Assembly (NCBI GenBank): GCA_023421675.1 | Contig: JAEZTC010000002.1 | Location: forward strand, 124,001 to 188,000 | DNA length: 64,000 nt | Source of the DNA: Bacillota bacterium | Lineage (GTDB): Bacteria > Bacillota > Clostridia > Acetivibrionales > JANLFN01 | Reading direction: 5' to 3' | Part shown: one piece after another, positions 31,681 through 41,718 of the stretch | Position numbering within the stretch: the first letter of the stretch is position 1 | How the letters are laid out: every line of letters begins with the position of its first letter | The notes under the pieces: generated by a model | What the model was told of the DNA's origin: nothing | Seen by the model: only the letters and a program-made list of their open reading frames with translations | Databases searched by the model: none | Position numbers and translations under genes: made by a program

Positions 31681-32874
31681 ATGACTATTGAAAAAAGAGG
31701 TCGCTATGGTCAGTTTGGAGGACAATATGCGCCTGAAACACTTATGAATGCATTGCTGGAACTGGAGAACAGCTTTAACAGGTATATTAATGATGAAAGC
31801 TTTCTCAAAGAGCTTGAGTTTTACAATAGGGAATATGCAGGGAGACCTTCTCTTCTTTATTATGCCGAGAAAATGACTAAAGACCTTGGTGGTGCTAAGA
31901 TATATCTGAAAAGGGAAGACCTTAATCATACCGGTTCACATAAAATCAACAATGTCATTGGTCAGGCACTTATGGCTAAAAAGATGGGTAAAAAACGTCT
32001 GATAGCAGAGACTGGTGCAGGTCAGCACGGTGTTGCGACGGCTACTGCTGCAGCTCTGTTCGATATGGAATGTGAAGTGTTTATGGGCAGGGAGGATGTT
32101 GAAAGACAGGCTTTAAATGTTTTTAGAATGACATTGCTGGGAGCCAAGGTAACAACAGTCAATTCAGGAACGGGAACACTCAAGGATGCTACAAGTGAAG
32201 CTTTGCGTAACTGGGCTGCAACCGTCGGTGATACTTATTTTGTAGCAGGCTCAGTTGTAGGACCTCACCCGTATCCTTTAATAGTAAGAACATTTCAAAG
32301 TATTATAGGTAAGGAAGTCAAAAAACAAATGCTGGACAAGGAAGGACGTCTCCCTGATTACCTTTTGGCATGTGTCGGCGGAGGCAGCAATGCGATGGGG
32401 CTATTTTACCCATTTGTTGAAGACCGCGAAGTTACTCTCATAGGTACAGAAGCTGCCGGCAAGGGGATTGATACCGACCAGACCGCAGCATCAATAACAA
32501 AAGGCTCAATCGGAGTATTTCACGGAATGAAATCTTATTTCCTTCAGGACCAGGATGGTCAGATAGATCCGGTTTATTCAATTTCTGCAGGGCTTGATTA
32601 TCCTGGCATAGGCCCAGAACATGCAAATTTTCATGAGACTGGAAGGGCTAGATATGTGCCTGTGACAGACGATGAAGCTGTTGAGGCTTTCAAGTATCTT
32701 ACCAGAATTGAGGGAATTATTCCGGCTATAGAAAGCTCACACGCTGTTGCATATGCAATCAAGCTTGCACCTCAGCTGCCAAAGGATAAAATTATGGTGA
32801 TAAACCTGTCAGGCAGAGGTGACAAGGATGTTTATTCCATTGCAAAGTATATGGGGGTGAATATTAATGAATAG
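31681..32874 (+). CDS. trpB: Tryptophan synthase beta subunit
   Basis: A protein of 397 residues with PLP lysine in HTGSHKINN and the glycine-rich phosphate loop GGGSNAMG. It joins indole to serine. RBS GGAGG just upstream; the trpA start overlaps its end by 8 bp. TrpB1-type length. Confidence 0.98.
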   Translation: MTIEKRGRYGQFGGQYAPETLMNALLELENSFNRYINDESFLKELEFYNREYAGRPSLLYYAEKMTKDLGGAKIYLKREDLNHTGSHKINNVIGQALMAKKMGKKRLIAETGAGQHGVATATAAALFDMECEVFMGREDVERQALNVFRMTLLGAKVTTVNSGTGTLKDATSEALRNWAATVGDTYFVAGSVVGPHPYPLIVRTFQSIIGKEVKKQMLDKEGRLPDYLLACVGGGSNAMGLFYPFVEDREVTLIGTEAAGKGIDTDQTAASITKGSIGVFHGMKSYFLQDQDGQIDPVYSISAGLDYPGIGPEHANFHETGRARYVPVTDDEAVEAFKYLTRIEGIIPAIESSHAVAYAIKLAPQLPKDKIMVINLSGRGDKDVYSIAKYMGVNINE

Positions 32875-33661
32875 AATTGCAGAGAAATTCAACCAGCTTA
32901 AACAGGAGGGAAGAAAGGCGCTCATAACCTTTCTAACAGCAGGTGACCCCACTCTTGCCTGTACTATTAAAATTGTTAAGGAGATGGAACGTAAGGGTGC
33001 AGACCTTATAGAGCTTGGTATACCTTACAGTGATCCAATTGCGGAAGGCCCCGTTATACAGGCCGCCAATGAAAGGGCATTAAAAAACGGAATTAAGATA
33101 AAGGATATTATGCAGGCTGTGAAAGAAATGAGAAATGAAGTTAAAGTACCTCTTGTCTATTTGCTGTATTTCAACTGTATACTTCAATATGGAAAGGATA
33201 GATTTTTTAGTGATTGCAAGGATTCTGGCATTGATGGGCTGATAATACCGGACCTTCCTTTTGAAGAGCAGGATGAACTGACCGAAGTAGCAGAAAAGTA
33301 TCAGATAGATTTAATTTCCCTGGTTTCACCAGTTTCTGAGGATAGGATAGAAAAAATTGCGTCGAATGCAAAAGGCTTTTTATATTGTGTATCTTCTTTA
33401 GGTGTAACAGGTACAAGAGAAGGCTTTGAAACAAATTTTGAAGAATTTTTCAAGAGTATTGACAAGTATGCTGCGATTCCTAAAGCAATAGGGTTTGGTA
33501 TTTCTACACCCGAGCATATTAAAAAGTTAAAGGGTTATTCTGACGGGCTTATTGTAGGCAGCGCAATTGTTAGATTAATCGGGAATAGTAAGTCTGAGGA
33601 TGAAGCTGTTAAAAATGTCGGTGAGTTTGTAAGTACTTTGAAATCGGCTTTTAAAAAATAA
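32867..33661 (+). CDS. trpA: Tryptophan synthase alpha subunit
   Basis: A protein of 264 residues. Catalytic Glu in DLIELGIPYSDP and Asp in the same loop; GFGISTPEHIKK near the phosphate site. It cleaves indole-glycerol phosphate and channels indole to TrpB. Last gene of the operon; a terminator follows 37 bp later. Confidence 0.97.
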   Translation: MNRIAEKFNQLKQEGRKALITFLTAGDPTLACTIKIVKEMERKGADLIELGIPYSDPIAEGPVIQAANERALKNGIKIKDIMQAVKEMRNEVKVPLVYLLYFNCILQYGKDRFFSDCKDSGIDGLIIPDLPFEEQDELTEVAEKYQIDLISLVSPVSEDRIEKIASNAKGFLYCVSSLGVTGTREGFETNFEEFFKSIDKYAAIPKAIGFGISTPEHIKKLKGYSDGLIVGSAIVRLIGNSKSEDEAVKNVGEFVSTLKSAFKK

Positions 33662-33697
33662 TATTATTAATAATGAATAAAATATTAATTTTTTGTG

Positions 33698-33727
33698 AAA
33701 AGGTTGTAAATATACAGCCTTTTTTTT
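33698..33727 (+). terminator. trp operon terminator
   Basis: AAAGGTTGTA / TACAGCCTTT stem (one G-U) with loop AATA and a T-run. Confidence 0.85.
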
Positions 33728-33819
33728 GTGTTAAAATACAATACTTGATATAATAATGAACATAGAATTTAACAAATGTTATGAAAAAACGTTTAGACAA
33801 TAATTAAGGGGTGGCATAT

Positions 33820-34503
33820 ATGAATAAAACCAAACTGCTTGTTATTGATGATGATATAAATATTTGCGAACTTATTAGGCTTTACATGGAAAAGGAAGGC
33901 TATGAGATTCATACGGCATATAATGGTCAAAAAGCTGTTGAAATGTTCAGGGAATGTACTCCCAATCTTGTAGTCCTGGATATTATGCTGCCTGTAATGG
34001 ATGGGTGGCAGGTGTGCAGGGAAATAAGGAAGGTAAGCAACATTCCTATTATAATGCTTACGGCAAAGGGTGAAACCTTTGACAAGGTTCTTGGCCTGGA
34101 GCTTGGTGCTGATGATTATATTGTTAAGCCGTTTGATCCAAAGGAGCTTGTTGCAAGGGTAAAGGCTGTACTTAGAAGATATGAACATAAGGATGCTGAT
34201 GCTCAGGAAATAGTATATCCGAACCTTGTTATTAACAAGACAAACTATACAGTAAAGCTTAACGGAAATGAGCTTGAAATGCCTCCTAAAGAGCTTGATT
34301 TACTTTTTTTCCTTGCATCCAACCCTAACAAGGTATTTACCAGAGAACAGCTTCTTGAACATGTATGGGGATTTGATTTTTATGGTGATTCAAGGACTGT
34401 GGATGTTCATGTAAAAAGACTGAGGGAAAAAATTGAAAACGAGAATCAGACATGGCAGCTTAAAACTGTATGGGGTGTGGGATACAAGTTTGAAGTCAGA
34501 TAG
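33820..34503 (+). CDS. OmpR-family response regulator
   Basis: A protein of 227 residues. ATG at 33820 with AAGGGGTGG upstream. Receiver domain with acidic pocket (VIDDD), phospho-acceptor Asp in VVLDIMLPVMDG, Thr/Lys in MLTAKGE and YIVKPFDPKEL; C-terminal winged helix ending VWGVGYKFE. It pairs with the kinase 32 bp downstream and an HtrA gene, a set reminiscent of Bacillus CssRS-HtrA secretion stress control. Confidence 0.95.
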   Translation: MNKTKLLVIDDDINICELIRLYMEKEGYEIHTAYNGQKAVEMFRECTPNLVVLDIMLPVMDGWQVCREIRKVSNIPIIMLTAKGETFDKVLGLELGADDYIVKPFDPKELVARVKAVLRRYEHKDADAQEIVYPNLVINKTNYTVKLNGNELEMPPKELDLLFFLASNPNKVFTREQLLEHVWGFDFYGDSRTVDVHVKRLREKIENENQTWQLKTVWGVGYKFEVR

Positions 34504-34535
34504 CTTGAGAGAACCGGTAAGGACACGGAGGTTAT

Positions 34536-36035
34536 ATGTTTAAATCCATATTCGGTAAGATGGTTGCTGTTTTTTTATCAATACTCGTTCTGGGATACCT
34601 CATTGCGGGCTTTACTCTATTCTATTTTCTGGACAGGTATGTATCTTCAGAAACAGTAAAAACAATTGAGAGAAGCTGCGATGATATAAGTAAATTTTTT
34701 AAAGAGGTATATGCCCAAAATAAGGATAATCCTCTTGCACTTACATTGTTTAAAAATGCAATAGATAATAATGGTACACGAACTAATTCCATGGTATGGA
34801 TTTTGCGTAACGACGGAGGAATTGTACTAAAAGATTCCAGCGGGATTCCTTCAAAAATCATGCAAAATTTAAAAGTTGTTGAAGGAAATATTCCAGCACT
34901 CCCGGATGAAAGGCAATATAAAAAAATTATGTCTGGTCAGGTGGGTGAAGTAACGGAAAAAGGGGATTTTTACGGTCTTTTCAATAATACAGGTTATACA
35001 TGGCTTACAATAGAGAAACCTTTGATTTATACCAATGATAAGGGTAAAAAAGAACTGGTAGGGGCAGTACTTATTACCACTCCCATATCTGAAGTTAATA
35101 AAACAAGATCCACGGTATTTAACTTTTTTGTAATTTCAGGCGGAGTTTCAATAGGAGTTTCTATTATTTTGGTTTATATTTTTTCCAGAAGAATAACCAA
35201 ACCGCTTAAGGAAATTAATAAAGCAGCAAAGGTTATAGCCAGTGGAGAGTTCAGAGAGCAGCTGGATGTAAAAACAAGGGATGAAATCGGTCAATTAAGA
35301 CAAAGCTTTAATCAGATGGTTACAGATTTAAGAAACCTGGAGGAAATGAGAAAGGGTTTTATTGCTAATGTTTCACATGAACTGAGGACTCCAATGACTT
35401 CAATACGGGGCTTTATAGAAGGTATTCTTGATGGTACAATTCCTCCTGAGAAGCACACTGAGTACCTTACGGTTGTGAGAGATGAAACAAACAGGATGAA
35501 CCGCCTTGTAAATGATTTGCTTGACCTGGCAAAAATGGAAGCTGGAGAAGTAAGCCTTAAAACAAGGAACTTCGATATAAATGAGCTTATAAGGCGTTGT
35601 ATTATAAAGCTTGAAAGCTTGATAATGCAGAAGGATATCCAGATAGAAGCTAATTTTGATAATGAGCTTACAATGGTAAATGCTGATCCTGATGCAATTG
35701 AAAGAGTAATAATAAATTTAATCCATAATTCTGTTAAGTTTTCTTATAAAGAAGGAAAACTTATAATATCAACTAAAAGACAAAAAGGAAAGGTGCTCGT
35801 CTCTGTACAGGATTTTGGAGTAGGTATAGACAATGACGAATTGACAAGAATCTGGGACAGATTTTACAAATCAGATAAGTCAAGAGGTAAGGATAGGAGC
35901 GGCACTGGGCTGGGCTTGGCGATAGTAAAGAGTATTGTCAATGAGCACGGCGAAGAGATATGGGTTGAAAGCGAGCCTGGACAAGGAGCAGTGTTTACAT
36001 TTACATTAAGTTTTGCAAATGAAAAAGAAAACTAA
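34536..36035 (+). CDS. Membrane sensor histidine kinase
   Basis: A protein of 499 residues. TM1 at ~8-28, an extracellular sensor of ~160 residues, TM2 at ~190-215, then a HAMP domain, a HisKA with His ~281 in NVSHELRTPMTS and a HATPase with N-box NLIHNSVKFS, DFGVGID and GTGLGLAIVKSI. The N-box carries NLIHNS instead of the usual NLIDNA. Cognate kinase of the preceding regulator; the neighbouring protease suggests it senses misfolded exported protein or cell-wall stress. Confidence 0.95.
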   Translation: MFKSIFGKMVAVFLSILVLGYLIAGFTLFYFLDRYVSSETVKTIERSCDDISKFFKEVYAQNKDNPLALTLFKNAIDNNGTRTNSMVWILRNDGGIVLKDSSGIPSKIMQNLKVVEGNIPALPDERQYKKIMSGQVGEVTEKGDFYGLFNNTGYTWLTIEKPLIYTNDKGKKELVGAVLITTPISEVNKTRSTVFNFFVISGGVSIGVSIILVYIFSRRITKPLKEINKAAKVIASGEFREQLDVKTRDEIGQLRQSFNQMVTDLRNLEEMRKGFIANVSHELRTPMTSIRGFIEGILDGTIPPEKHTEYLTVVRDETNRMNRLVNDLLDLAKMEAGEVSLKTRNFDINELIRRCIIKLESLIMQKDIQIEANFDNELTMVNADPDAIERVIINLIHNSVKFSYKEGKLIISTKRQKGKVLVSVQDFGVGIDNDELTRIWDRFYKSDKSRGKDRSGTGLGLAIVKSIVNEHGEEIWVESEPGQGAVFTFTLSFANEKEN

Positions 36036-36122
36036 TATTAACAGATTATTCATAGTTTTTTCAAAATATTCTTTTAGAATAATAATATAAGATGAATACT
36101 CAAAAGAAAGGAAGCTGACACT

Positions 36123-37655
36123 ATGGACAATTATGATAATGAAAAAGACAATAGTTTTAATCAAAATGATTATGAATCATCAAATAATAACATTGCTAAT
36201 GAACAGAACTCTATGAGCGGTAGTGACATGGGCAGCTACACTAATAATAATCAAAATTTCAGCCCTTATAGCGTAGCTAATACCACTCAAAATTATGGTT
36301 ATCAAAGCATGAACCCGAACGGAGTGTATAATCAAAACCAAAACCAAAACCAAAACCCAAACCCAAACCAAAACCCAAACCCAAACCAAAACCAAAACCA
36401 AAACACAAGCAGTTTGGATTCTCTTAAGTCTGCACCATTTTATACTGAAAAGCACAAAAAGAAAGAACATAAAAAAAGAGGATTAGGACAGCTTGTTGCA
36501 GTATCAGTTGTTAGTTCGATTATCGGAGCTCTTGTAATTGGGATATTAATAACCTTTGTTGCTCCAGAAATACAGCCGGCAATAAAGAATCTTTTCAGTA
36601 ATACCACTACAGCCCAGAACAGTACTTCAAAGCCGGTTGATACAAGTGCATACAGAAAAGTTGAACTGATAACAAGTTCAGATACGCCGGTAACAGCAAT
36701 AGCTAAAAAAGTAGGACCGTCAGTTGTTGGCGTTAGGACTACCTTTAAGGCTCAGGATTTCCTTTTTGGCGACCAGTCTGAAGCGGGTGAAGGCTCTGGT
36801 GTAATAGTAAGAGACAACGGATATATTCTTACAAATAACCATGTTATAAAAGAAGCTATAGACGTAACTACAGGTAAAATAGCATCAGGAGCAAAAATAG
36901 AAGTATTTCTTCCTAATAATCCTGAAAAGCCATATACAGCAGCTTTAGTAGGATTTGATTCTAAAACAGACCTTGCAATACTTAAAATTAATGAAAACAA
37001 CCTTCCGGCAGTTGAGTTTGGTGATTCCAGCAAAATCAATGTTGGTGAACTTGCAGTTGCAATAGGAAATCCTGGGGGTATGGATCTCGCCGGAACAGTA
37101 ACTGTTGGTGTTGTAAGCGGAATAAACAGGGAAGTTCCTACCGAAGACGGAAAAATCATTAATTTGATACAGACCGATGCTGCCATTAACCCTGGTAACA
37201 GCGGAGGGGCTCTGGTAAATTCAAAAGGTCAGATAATCGGAATAAATGAACTTAAAGTTGCTGCTAACGGTTTTGAAGGTCTTGGATTTGCAATACCGAG
37301 TAATGAAGCTAAAGACATTGCAGATAAACTGATAGACCATGGTTATGTTACTGGAAGACCTCTTTTGGGAATATCACCTGACCCAAGATATACCGAACAG
37401 GTGGCAAAAGCCAACAATATGCCAGTTGGTGTTTATGTAAAAGAGGTAGACCTTATGAGCGGTGCTCAAAAAGCAGGTATAAAAACAGGAGATATTATAA
37501 CCAAGATAGATGGTAAGGCTATAAAGAACAGAGATGAACTTGATGAAGTAAAAAACACTCACAAAGTAGGAGATAAGGTAGTACTTGAAATATATAGGGA
37601 TGGTAAAACAATGAATGTGAATGTTGTACTAACTGAAAACAAAAGCAATAACTGA
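36123..37655 (+). CDS. HtrA/DegP-type serine protease with Asn/Gln/Pro-repeat N-terminus
   Basis: A protein of 510 residues with a cytoplasmic N-terminal region rich in Asn, Gln and Pro (repeat at residues ~70-95), a membrane anchor (~122-146), and a trypsin-like domain with catalytic His ~239 (TNNHVI), Asp ~281 (KTDLAILKI) and Ser ~359 (NPGNSGGAL). A C-terminal PDZ domain follows (~395-500). It is an extracytoplasmic quality-control protease. Transcribed after the two-component genes; an 88-bp gap has a GGAAG site. A terminator follows. Confidence 0.93.
   Translation: MDNYDNEKDNSFNQNDYESSNNNIANEQNSMSGSDMGSYTNNNQNFSPYSVANTTQNYGYQSMNPNGVYNQNQNQNQNPNPNQNPNPNQNQNQNTSSLDSLKSAPFYTEKHKKKEHKKRGLGQLVAVSVVSSIIGALVIGILITFVAPEIQPAIKNLFSNTTTAQNSTSKPVDTSAYRKVELITSSDTPVTAIAKKVGPSVVGVRTTFKAQDFLFGDQSEAGEGSGVIVRDNGYILTNNHVIKEAIDVTTGKIASGAKIEVFLPNNPEKPYTAALVGFDSKTDLAILKINENNLPAVEFGDSSKINVGELAVAIGNPGGMDLAGTVTVGVVSGINREVPTEDGKIINLIQTDAAINPGNSGGALVNSKGQIIGINELKVAANGFEGLGFAIPSNEAKDIADKLIDHGYVTGRPLLGISPDPRYTEQVAKANNMPVGVYVKEVDLMSGAQKAGIKTGDIITKIDGKAIKNRDELDEVKNTHKVGDKVVLEIYRDGKTMNVNVVLTENKSNN
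36332..36404 (+). repeat. AACCAA/AACCCA hexamer microsatellite in the HtrA gene
   Basis: About twelve 6-bp units encoding alternating Asn-Gln and Asn-Pro. Changes in copy number would keep the frame and alter only the length of the cytoplasmic linker. Confidence 0.8.
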
Positions 37656-37663
37656 TGTTTATA

Positions 37664-37692
37664 TAAAAAAAAGACCGAGAGGTCTTTTTTTT
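37664..37692 (+). terminator. Intrinsic terminator
   Basis: AAAAAAAAGACC / GGTCTTTTTTTT stem with loop GAGA after the HtrA gene. Confidence 0.9.
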
Positions 37693-37954
37693 GTGTGTAT
37701 TTAAAAAAAGTATAATTTAATAATTATTTTGTCCAAAATATGAAAATTATCTAACAATATGATAAAATATATTATCAGAATATTTTGGTAAAAATATTTA
37801 CAAAAATGTCTATTGATTATCTAATTTTTACATGGTAATATATTTCGGATTTAATAACTTAGAAGCTATGATATGTTGCAATTATCTCATCACTAAATAC
37901 AGTAAACAGGAAGCAACAGAAACATGCGTATTCGAATTACCGGAGGAAGTAGTA

Positions 37955-39472
37955 ATGTTAAGGAAGTATATCAGAATATGTACCATTATTTATGTTTTGG
38001 TACTGGCTTTGGCAGTATTGCTTTTTAATACATACATAAAAAAATATGATACTGCTATCTTATACATAAGTGCTGCAGGTTTGTTAATTGTGGGCATTTT
38101 AGAGTTTACCATAAGCTATGGCGAAAACCGTAAAGAAAAAAGTAATGATGAAATTGCTTCAATTAATAAAGATTCTGCAAACAATTCAATTCTTAAATCA
38201 CATTCCAATGATAAAAAGGCAACAGAAGATATAAACGTCTTTGTTAAAAAAATAGAGAACATAAAAAATGATCTTGGGAAAAAGAGTGAAGAACTAGAAA
38301 TAATTCGCGAATTGTCGGAAGTTATAACATCAACCTTTGATGTACAGACTATTATAGACTATATTTATAAAGTATATAACAAATTCACTCATTGTGACAG
38401 GTGTCTTATTTGTTTTAATGACAAGGATACCAATCAGCTAACCTGTAAGTATGAGTTTGGTGAAAATTCACTCGGAATAATTGGTGCGACTTTTGCAGAA
38501 GATTCGATTATAACAATTTGCTACAAAACAAAAAAACCTGTTTTAAAGACAGGCATAATAATCAAGGCCAGAAATATTGAGGGGGACAAGCTTGCCATAC
38601 CTCTTAATGTGACAGGAGAGACGTATGGTGTTATATTTATAGAAGGCGGAACTCCAGGAGTTTTTGAAAATGCAAATGTTAACTTCCTTGAAAGTGTTGC
38701 GATATATGCTGCAATAGCAATAAAAAATGCAGAACTGTTTAATGATGTATATATTCAGAAACAGGAAATAGAAGCTCTTTATGAACAGGCTGCATCAGTA
38801 AACGAAGAGCTTAACAGCTATATAGATGAGCTTAGTGTTACAAAGGAAGAGTTAAGAGTAAAAAACGCAACTCTTATGGAATTTAATGATGAAATGCAGA
38901 CCGGTTACCTGGAAACAGTCATGGCTTTATCCAATTCAATTGAGGCAAAAGATTCATATACAAGAGGCCACTGCCAAAGGGTAATGGAGGTTGCCTGTGA
39001 AATAGCAAACAGAATTGGCTGCAATGAAGAGGAAATTGAAACCTTAAAATATGCAGCAATTCTACATGATATCGGTAAAATAGGTATTCATGCATTTATT
39101 TTAAATAAGGAAGGCACATTAAACGATATAGAATATTCAGAAATTAAGAAACATCCGTTAATTGCCTATAATATACTAAAAGACATAAAGTTTTTAGGCA
39201 AAGGACTGGACGCTATATTGCAGCACCACGAAAGATATGATGGAAGCGGTTACCCATACGGGCTTAAAGGCAACGACATCAGTAAACTTGGCAAGATATT
39301 ATGTGTTGCAGACGCCTATGATGCAATGACATCCGATAGGCCATACCGGAGCAGCATGGGTGATGATGCTGCATTGATGGAAATAGAAAGATGTAAGTAT
39401 ACACAGTTTGACCCCGAAATAGCAGATGTTTTTATTACAATGTGCAGAGAAAATATGAATAGCTTCAGCTGA
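37955..39472 (+). CDS. GAF and HD-GYP domain cyclic-di-GMP phosphodiesterase
   Basis: A protein of 505 residues starting at the ATG at 37955, with CGGAGGAAG upstream; the longer frame from 37832 lacks a site. Two membrane helices (~10-60), a coiled coil, a GAF-like domain (~120-260), a second coiled coil, then HD-GYP with HDIGK (~370) and HHERYDGSGYP (~427-437). HD-GYP proteins hydrolyse cyclic-di-GMP; the metal and GYP motifs are intact. A diguanylate cyclase lies 4.5 kb away, but in a separate unit. The 260 bp upstream is AT-rich with no recognised riboswitch. Confidence 0.92.
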   Translation: MLRKYIRICTIIYVLVLALAVLLFNTYIKKYDTAILYISAAGLLIVGILEFTISYGENRKEKSNDEIASINKDSANNSILKSHSNDKKATEDINVFVKKIENIKNDLGKKSEELEIIRELSEVITSTFDVQTIIDYIYKVYNKFTHCDRCLICFNDKDTNQLTCKYEFGENSLGIIGATFAEDSIITICYKTKKPVLKTGIIIKARNIEGDKLAIPLNVTGETYGVIFIEGGTPGVFENANVNFLESVAIYAAIAIKNAELFNDVYIQKQEIEALYEQAASVNEELNSYIDELSVTKEELRVKNATLMEFNDEMQTGYLETVMALSNSIEAKDSYTRGHCQRVMEVACEIANRIGCNEEEIETLKYAAILHDIGKIGIHAFILNKEGTLNDIEYSEIKKHPLIAYNILKDIKFLGKGLDAILQHHERYDGSGYPYGLKGNDISKLGKILCVADAYDAMTSDRPYRSSMGDDAALMEIERCKYTQFDPEIADVFITMCRENMNSFS

Positions 39473-39520
39473 TATTTGGATATACATGCTATTAATTAAT
39501 GGCTTTTATGGAGGATATAT

Positions 39521-40981
39521 ATGACAGTAGATCGACTTAAAATTTTATTTGTTTCCGCCGAAGTAAGTCCATTTGCAAAAACCGGAGGTTTAGCTGACGT
39601 TGCAGGTTCGTTACCGAAATACCTTGCTGCAATGGGGAACGATGTAAGAATAGCTATGCCAAGGTATAAAGAAATAAATAATGATATGAAATATGTTGTT
39701 GATTTTCCGGTTAATATGGATTGGAGAAAAGATACATGTATTGTCAGACAAAGTAATTTAAGCGTTGATAAGGATACCGAAGTTCCGGTTTATTTTATTG
39801 ATAACTACCACTATTTTTACAGAGACGGTGTGTACTGTTTCTATGATGATGGTGAAAGGTTTAGTTTTTTTTGTAATGCGGTTGTTGATATGATCCAATA
39901 CATAGATTTCAAGCCTGACATAATTCATTGTAATGATTGGCATACTGGACCTATCTGCATGCTGCTGAAGGAAAAATATAACGGTAATCCTATATATGAT
40001 AGGATTTCTACTATTTTTACTATTCATAATTTACAATATCAAGGACATTTTTCTAAAGAGCTGATTAAACTTTTTGGTGTAGATGAAAGTGTGTTTACAC
40101 CGGAAAAGGTGGAATTTTATGGCTCTTTTAATTTTATGAAAGCAGGTATTGTATACGCAGACATAATTAACGCTGTTAGTGAAACCTATGCAGAGGAAAT
40201 TCAGACAGTGGAGTATGGCGAAAAGCTTGAGGGACTTCTTAAACAGAGAAAAGAAGACCTTTTCGGTATTGTTAATGGTATAGATTATGAAGAGTTTGAT
40301 CCTGAAAAGGATAAAGATATATATAAAAATTATAATATCAACAGTATAAGCTTGAAGAAGCAAAATAAGACTGCACTTCAAAAGGAATTTGGTCTTCCTG
40401 TAAGGGATGTTCCTTTGCTGGGACTTGTATCAAGGCTTACAGGACAAAAAGGTCTTGATTTGATATCGGGTATTGCTGAGGAACTTTTTAAAGAGGATAT
40501 ACAATTTGTTTTGCTTGGTTCTGGTGAAGAATACTACGAAAATATATTCCGAAGGCTTATGATTAAATATCCGGAAAAGATGGGTACTTATATAGGCTTT
40601 AATGCTGCGCTGGCTCAGAGAATATATGCAGGTAGTGATATATTTCTTATGCCGTCGCTCTTTGAACCTTGTGGCCTGGGACAGATAATAAGTATGAGAT
40701 ATGGAACTGTTCCGCTTGTCAGGGCAACTGGAGGTCTGGTCGAAACTGTAATAGATTATGATGCTGATAAAAAGGATTCGGTAGGTTTTGTATTCAAGCA
40801 TTATTCAGGCTCGGAACTGCTTTCTACCCTGAAAAGGTCGTTTAAGGTATACAAGAATACTGAAGAGTGGAATGCCATGGTTAAACGTGGTATGGAAAAA
40901 GACTTTTCCTGGAACAAATCATCCATAAAATATGTTGAGTTGTATAAGCACGCGTTGAAGAAAAAATCAAACCAGGTGTGA
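39521..40981 (+). CDS. glgA: Glycogen (starch) synthase, ADP-glucose type
   Basis: A protein of 486 residues, the usual GT5 length. N-terminal ADP-glucose site KTGGLADVAGSLP and C-terminal EPCGLGQ in the second lobe. Extends alpha-1,4-glucan chains in glycogen storage. It has its own GGAGG site and is not accompanied by glgC or glgB here. It overlaps nothing, and nth follows 4 bp later. Confidence 0.97.
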   Translation: MTVDRLKILFVSAEVSPFAKTGGLADVAGSLPKYLAAMGNDVRIAMPRYKEINNDMKYVVDFPVNMDWRKDTCIVRQSNLSVDKDTEVPVYFIDNYHYFYRDGVYCFYDDGERFSFFCNAVVDMIQYIDFKPDIIHCNDWHTGPICMLLKEKYNGNPIYDRISTIFTIHNLQYQGHFSKELIKLFGVDESVFTPEKVEFYGSFNFMKAGIVYADIINAVSETYAEEIQTVEYGEKLEGLLKQRKEDLFGIVNGIDYEEFDPEKDKDIYKNYNINSISLKKQNKTALQKEFGLPVRDVPLLGLVSRLTGQKGLDLISGIAEELFKEDIQFVLLGSGEEYYENIFRRLMIKYPEKMGTYIGFNAALAQRIYAGSDIFLMPSLFEPCGLGQIISMRYGTVPLVRATGGLVETVIDYDADKKDSVGFVFKHYSGSELLSTLKRSFKVYKNTEEWNAMVKRGMEKDFSWNKSSIKYVELYKHALKKKSNQV

Positions 40982-40985
40982 TATA

Positions 40986-41627
40986 GTGAACAATAAAACA
41001 AAAGTTAAAAAAATTATCAGCATTTTTGACGAGCTTTACCAGGAAGCAAAATGTTCGCTTAATTATAAGGATCCTGTACAGCTTTTGGTAGCTACCCAGC
41101 TTGCGGCACAGTGTACCGATGCAAGGGTAAATATTGTTACGGAGTCTTTATTCAAGAAATATAAAAATGTCTATGACTATGCAAATGCTGATATAACACA
41201 ATTTGAACAGGAAATACGTTCAACAGGTTTTTATCATAATAAAGCTAAGAATATTATAAATTGCTGTAAAATGATTATTGAGCAATTTGGGGGTCAGGTC
41301 CCATCAAACCTTGATGATTTATTAAAACTCCCAGGTGTTGGGCGCAAAACAGGAAACCTTGTGCTGGGAGATATTTATGGGATACCCGGACTTGTAATAG
41401 ACACTCACGCAAAGCGGCTTTCCAAAAGGATGGGCTTCACTGAAAATGAAGATCCTGAAAAAGTTGAATATGACCTGATGGATATTGTCCCGAAAGAAGA
41501 CTGGAGTAAGTTCTGCCACCAAATGGTTTACCATGGAAGAGCAGTATGTAAAGCAATAAAACCAGCTTGTGATAAATGTAAAATACAGACTTTATGCAAT
41601 TTTGGAAAAGGCATGAAATATAGATAA
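40986..41627 (+). CDS. nth: Endonuclease III
   Basis: A protein of 213 residues beginning with GTG 4 bp after glgA, so likely co-transcribed. Helix-hairpin-helix LPGVGRKTGNLVLG with catalytic Lys, the catalytic Asp in VIDTHAKRLS, and a C-terminal 4Fe-4S site with Cys spacing 6-2-5 (CKAIKPACDKCKIQTLC). It removes oxidised pyrimidines in base excision repair. Confidence 0.96.
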   Translation: MNNKTKVKKIISIFDELYQEAKCSLNYKDPVQLLVATQLAAQCTDARVNIVTESLFKKYKNVYDYANADITQFEQEIRSTGFYHNKAKNIINCCKMIIEQFGGQVPSNLDDLLKLPGVGRKTGNLVLGDIYGIPGLVIDTHAKRLSKRMGFTENEDPEKVEYDLMDIVPKEDWSKFCHQMVYHGRAVCKAIKPACDKCKIQTLCNFGKGMKYR

Positions 41628-41718
41628 TAAGAAGGATTTAGGATGTTTTTGTCGAATATTCATTAAAAACGACAACCTATTTATTTAAATTTATTTTTCA
41701 GCAATGTGAGGTGCACAT

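Noticed and set aside
36180..36470. Minus-strand frame with repeated Val-Leu units
   Set aside because: A shadow of the Asn/Gln/Pro microsatellite of the HtrA gene.
37693..37954. Cyclic-di-GMP riboswitch upstream of the HD-GYP gene
   Set aside because: The conserved GEMM blocks are absent from the AT-rich region.
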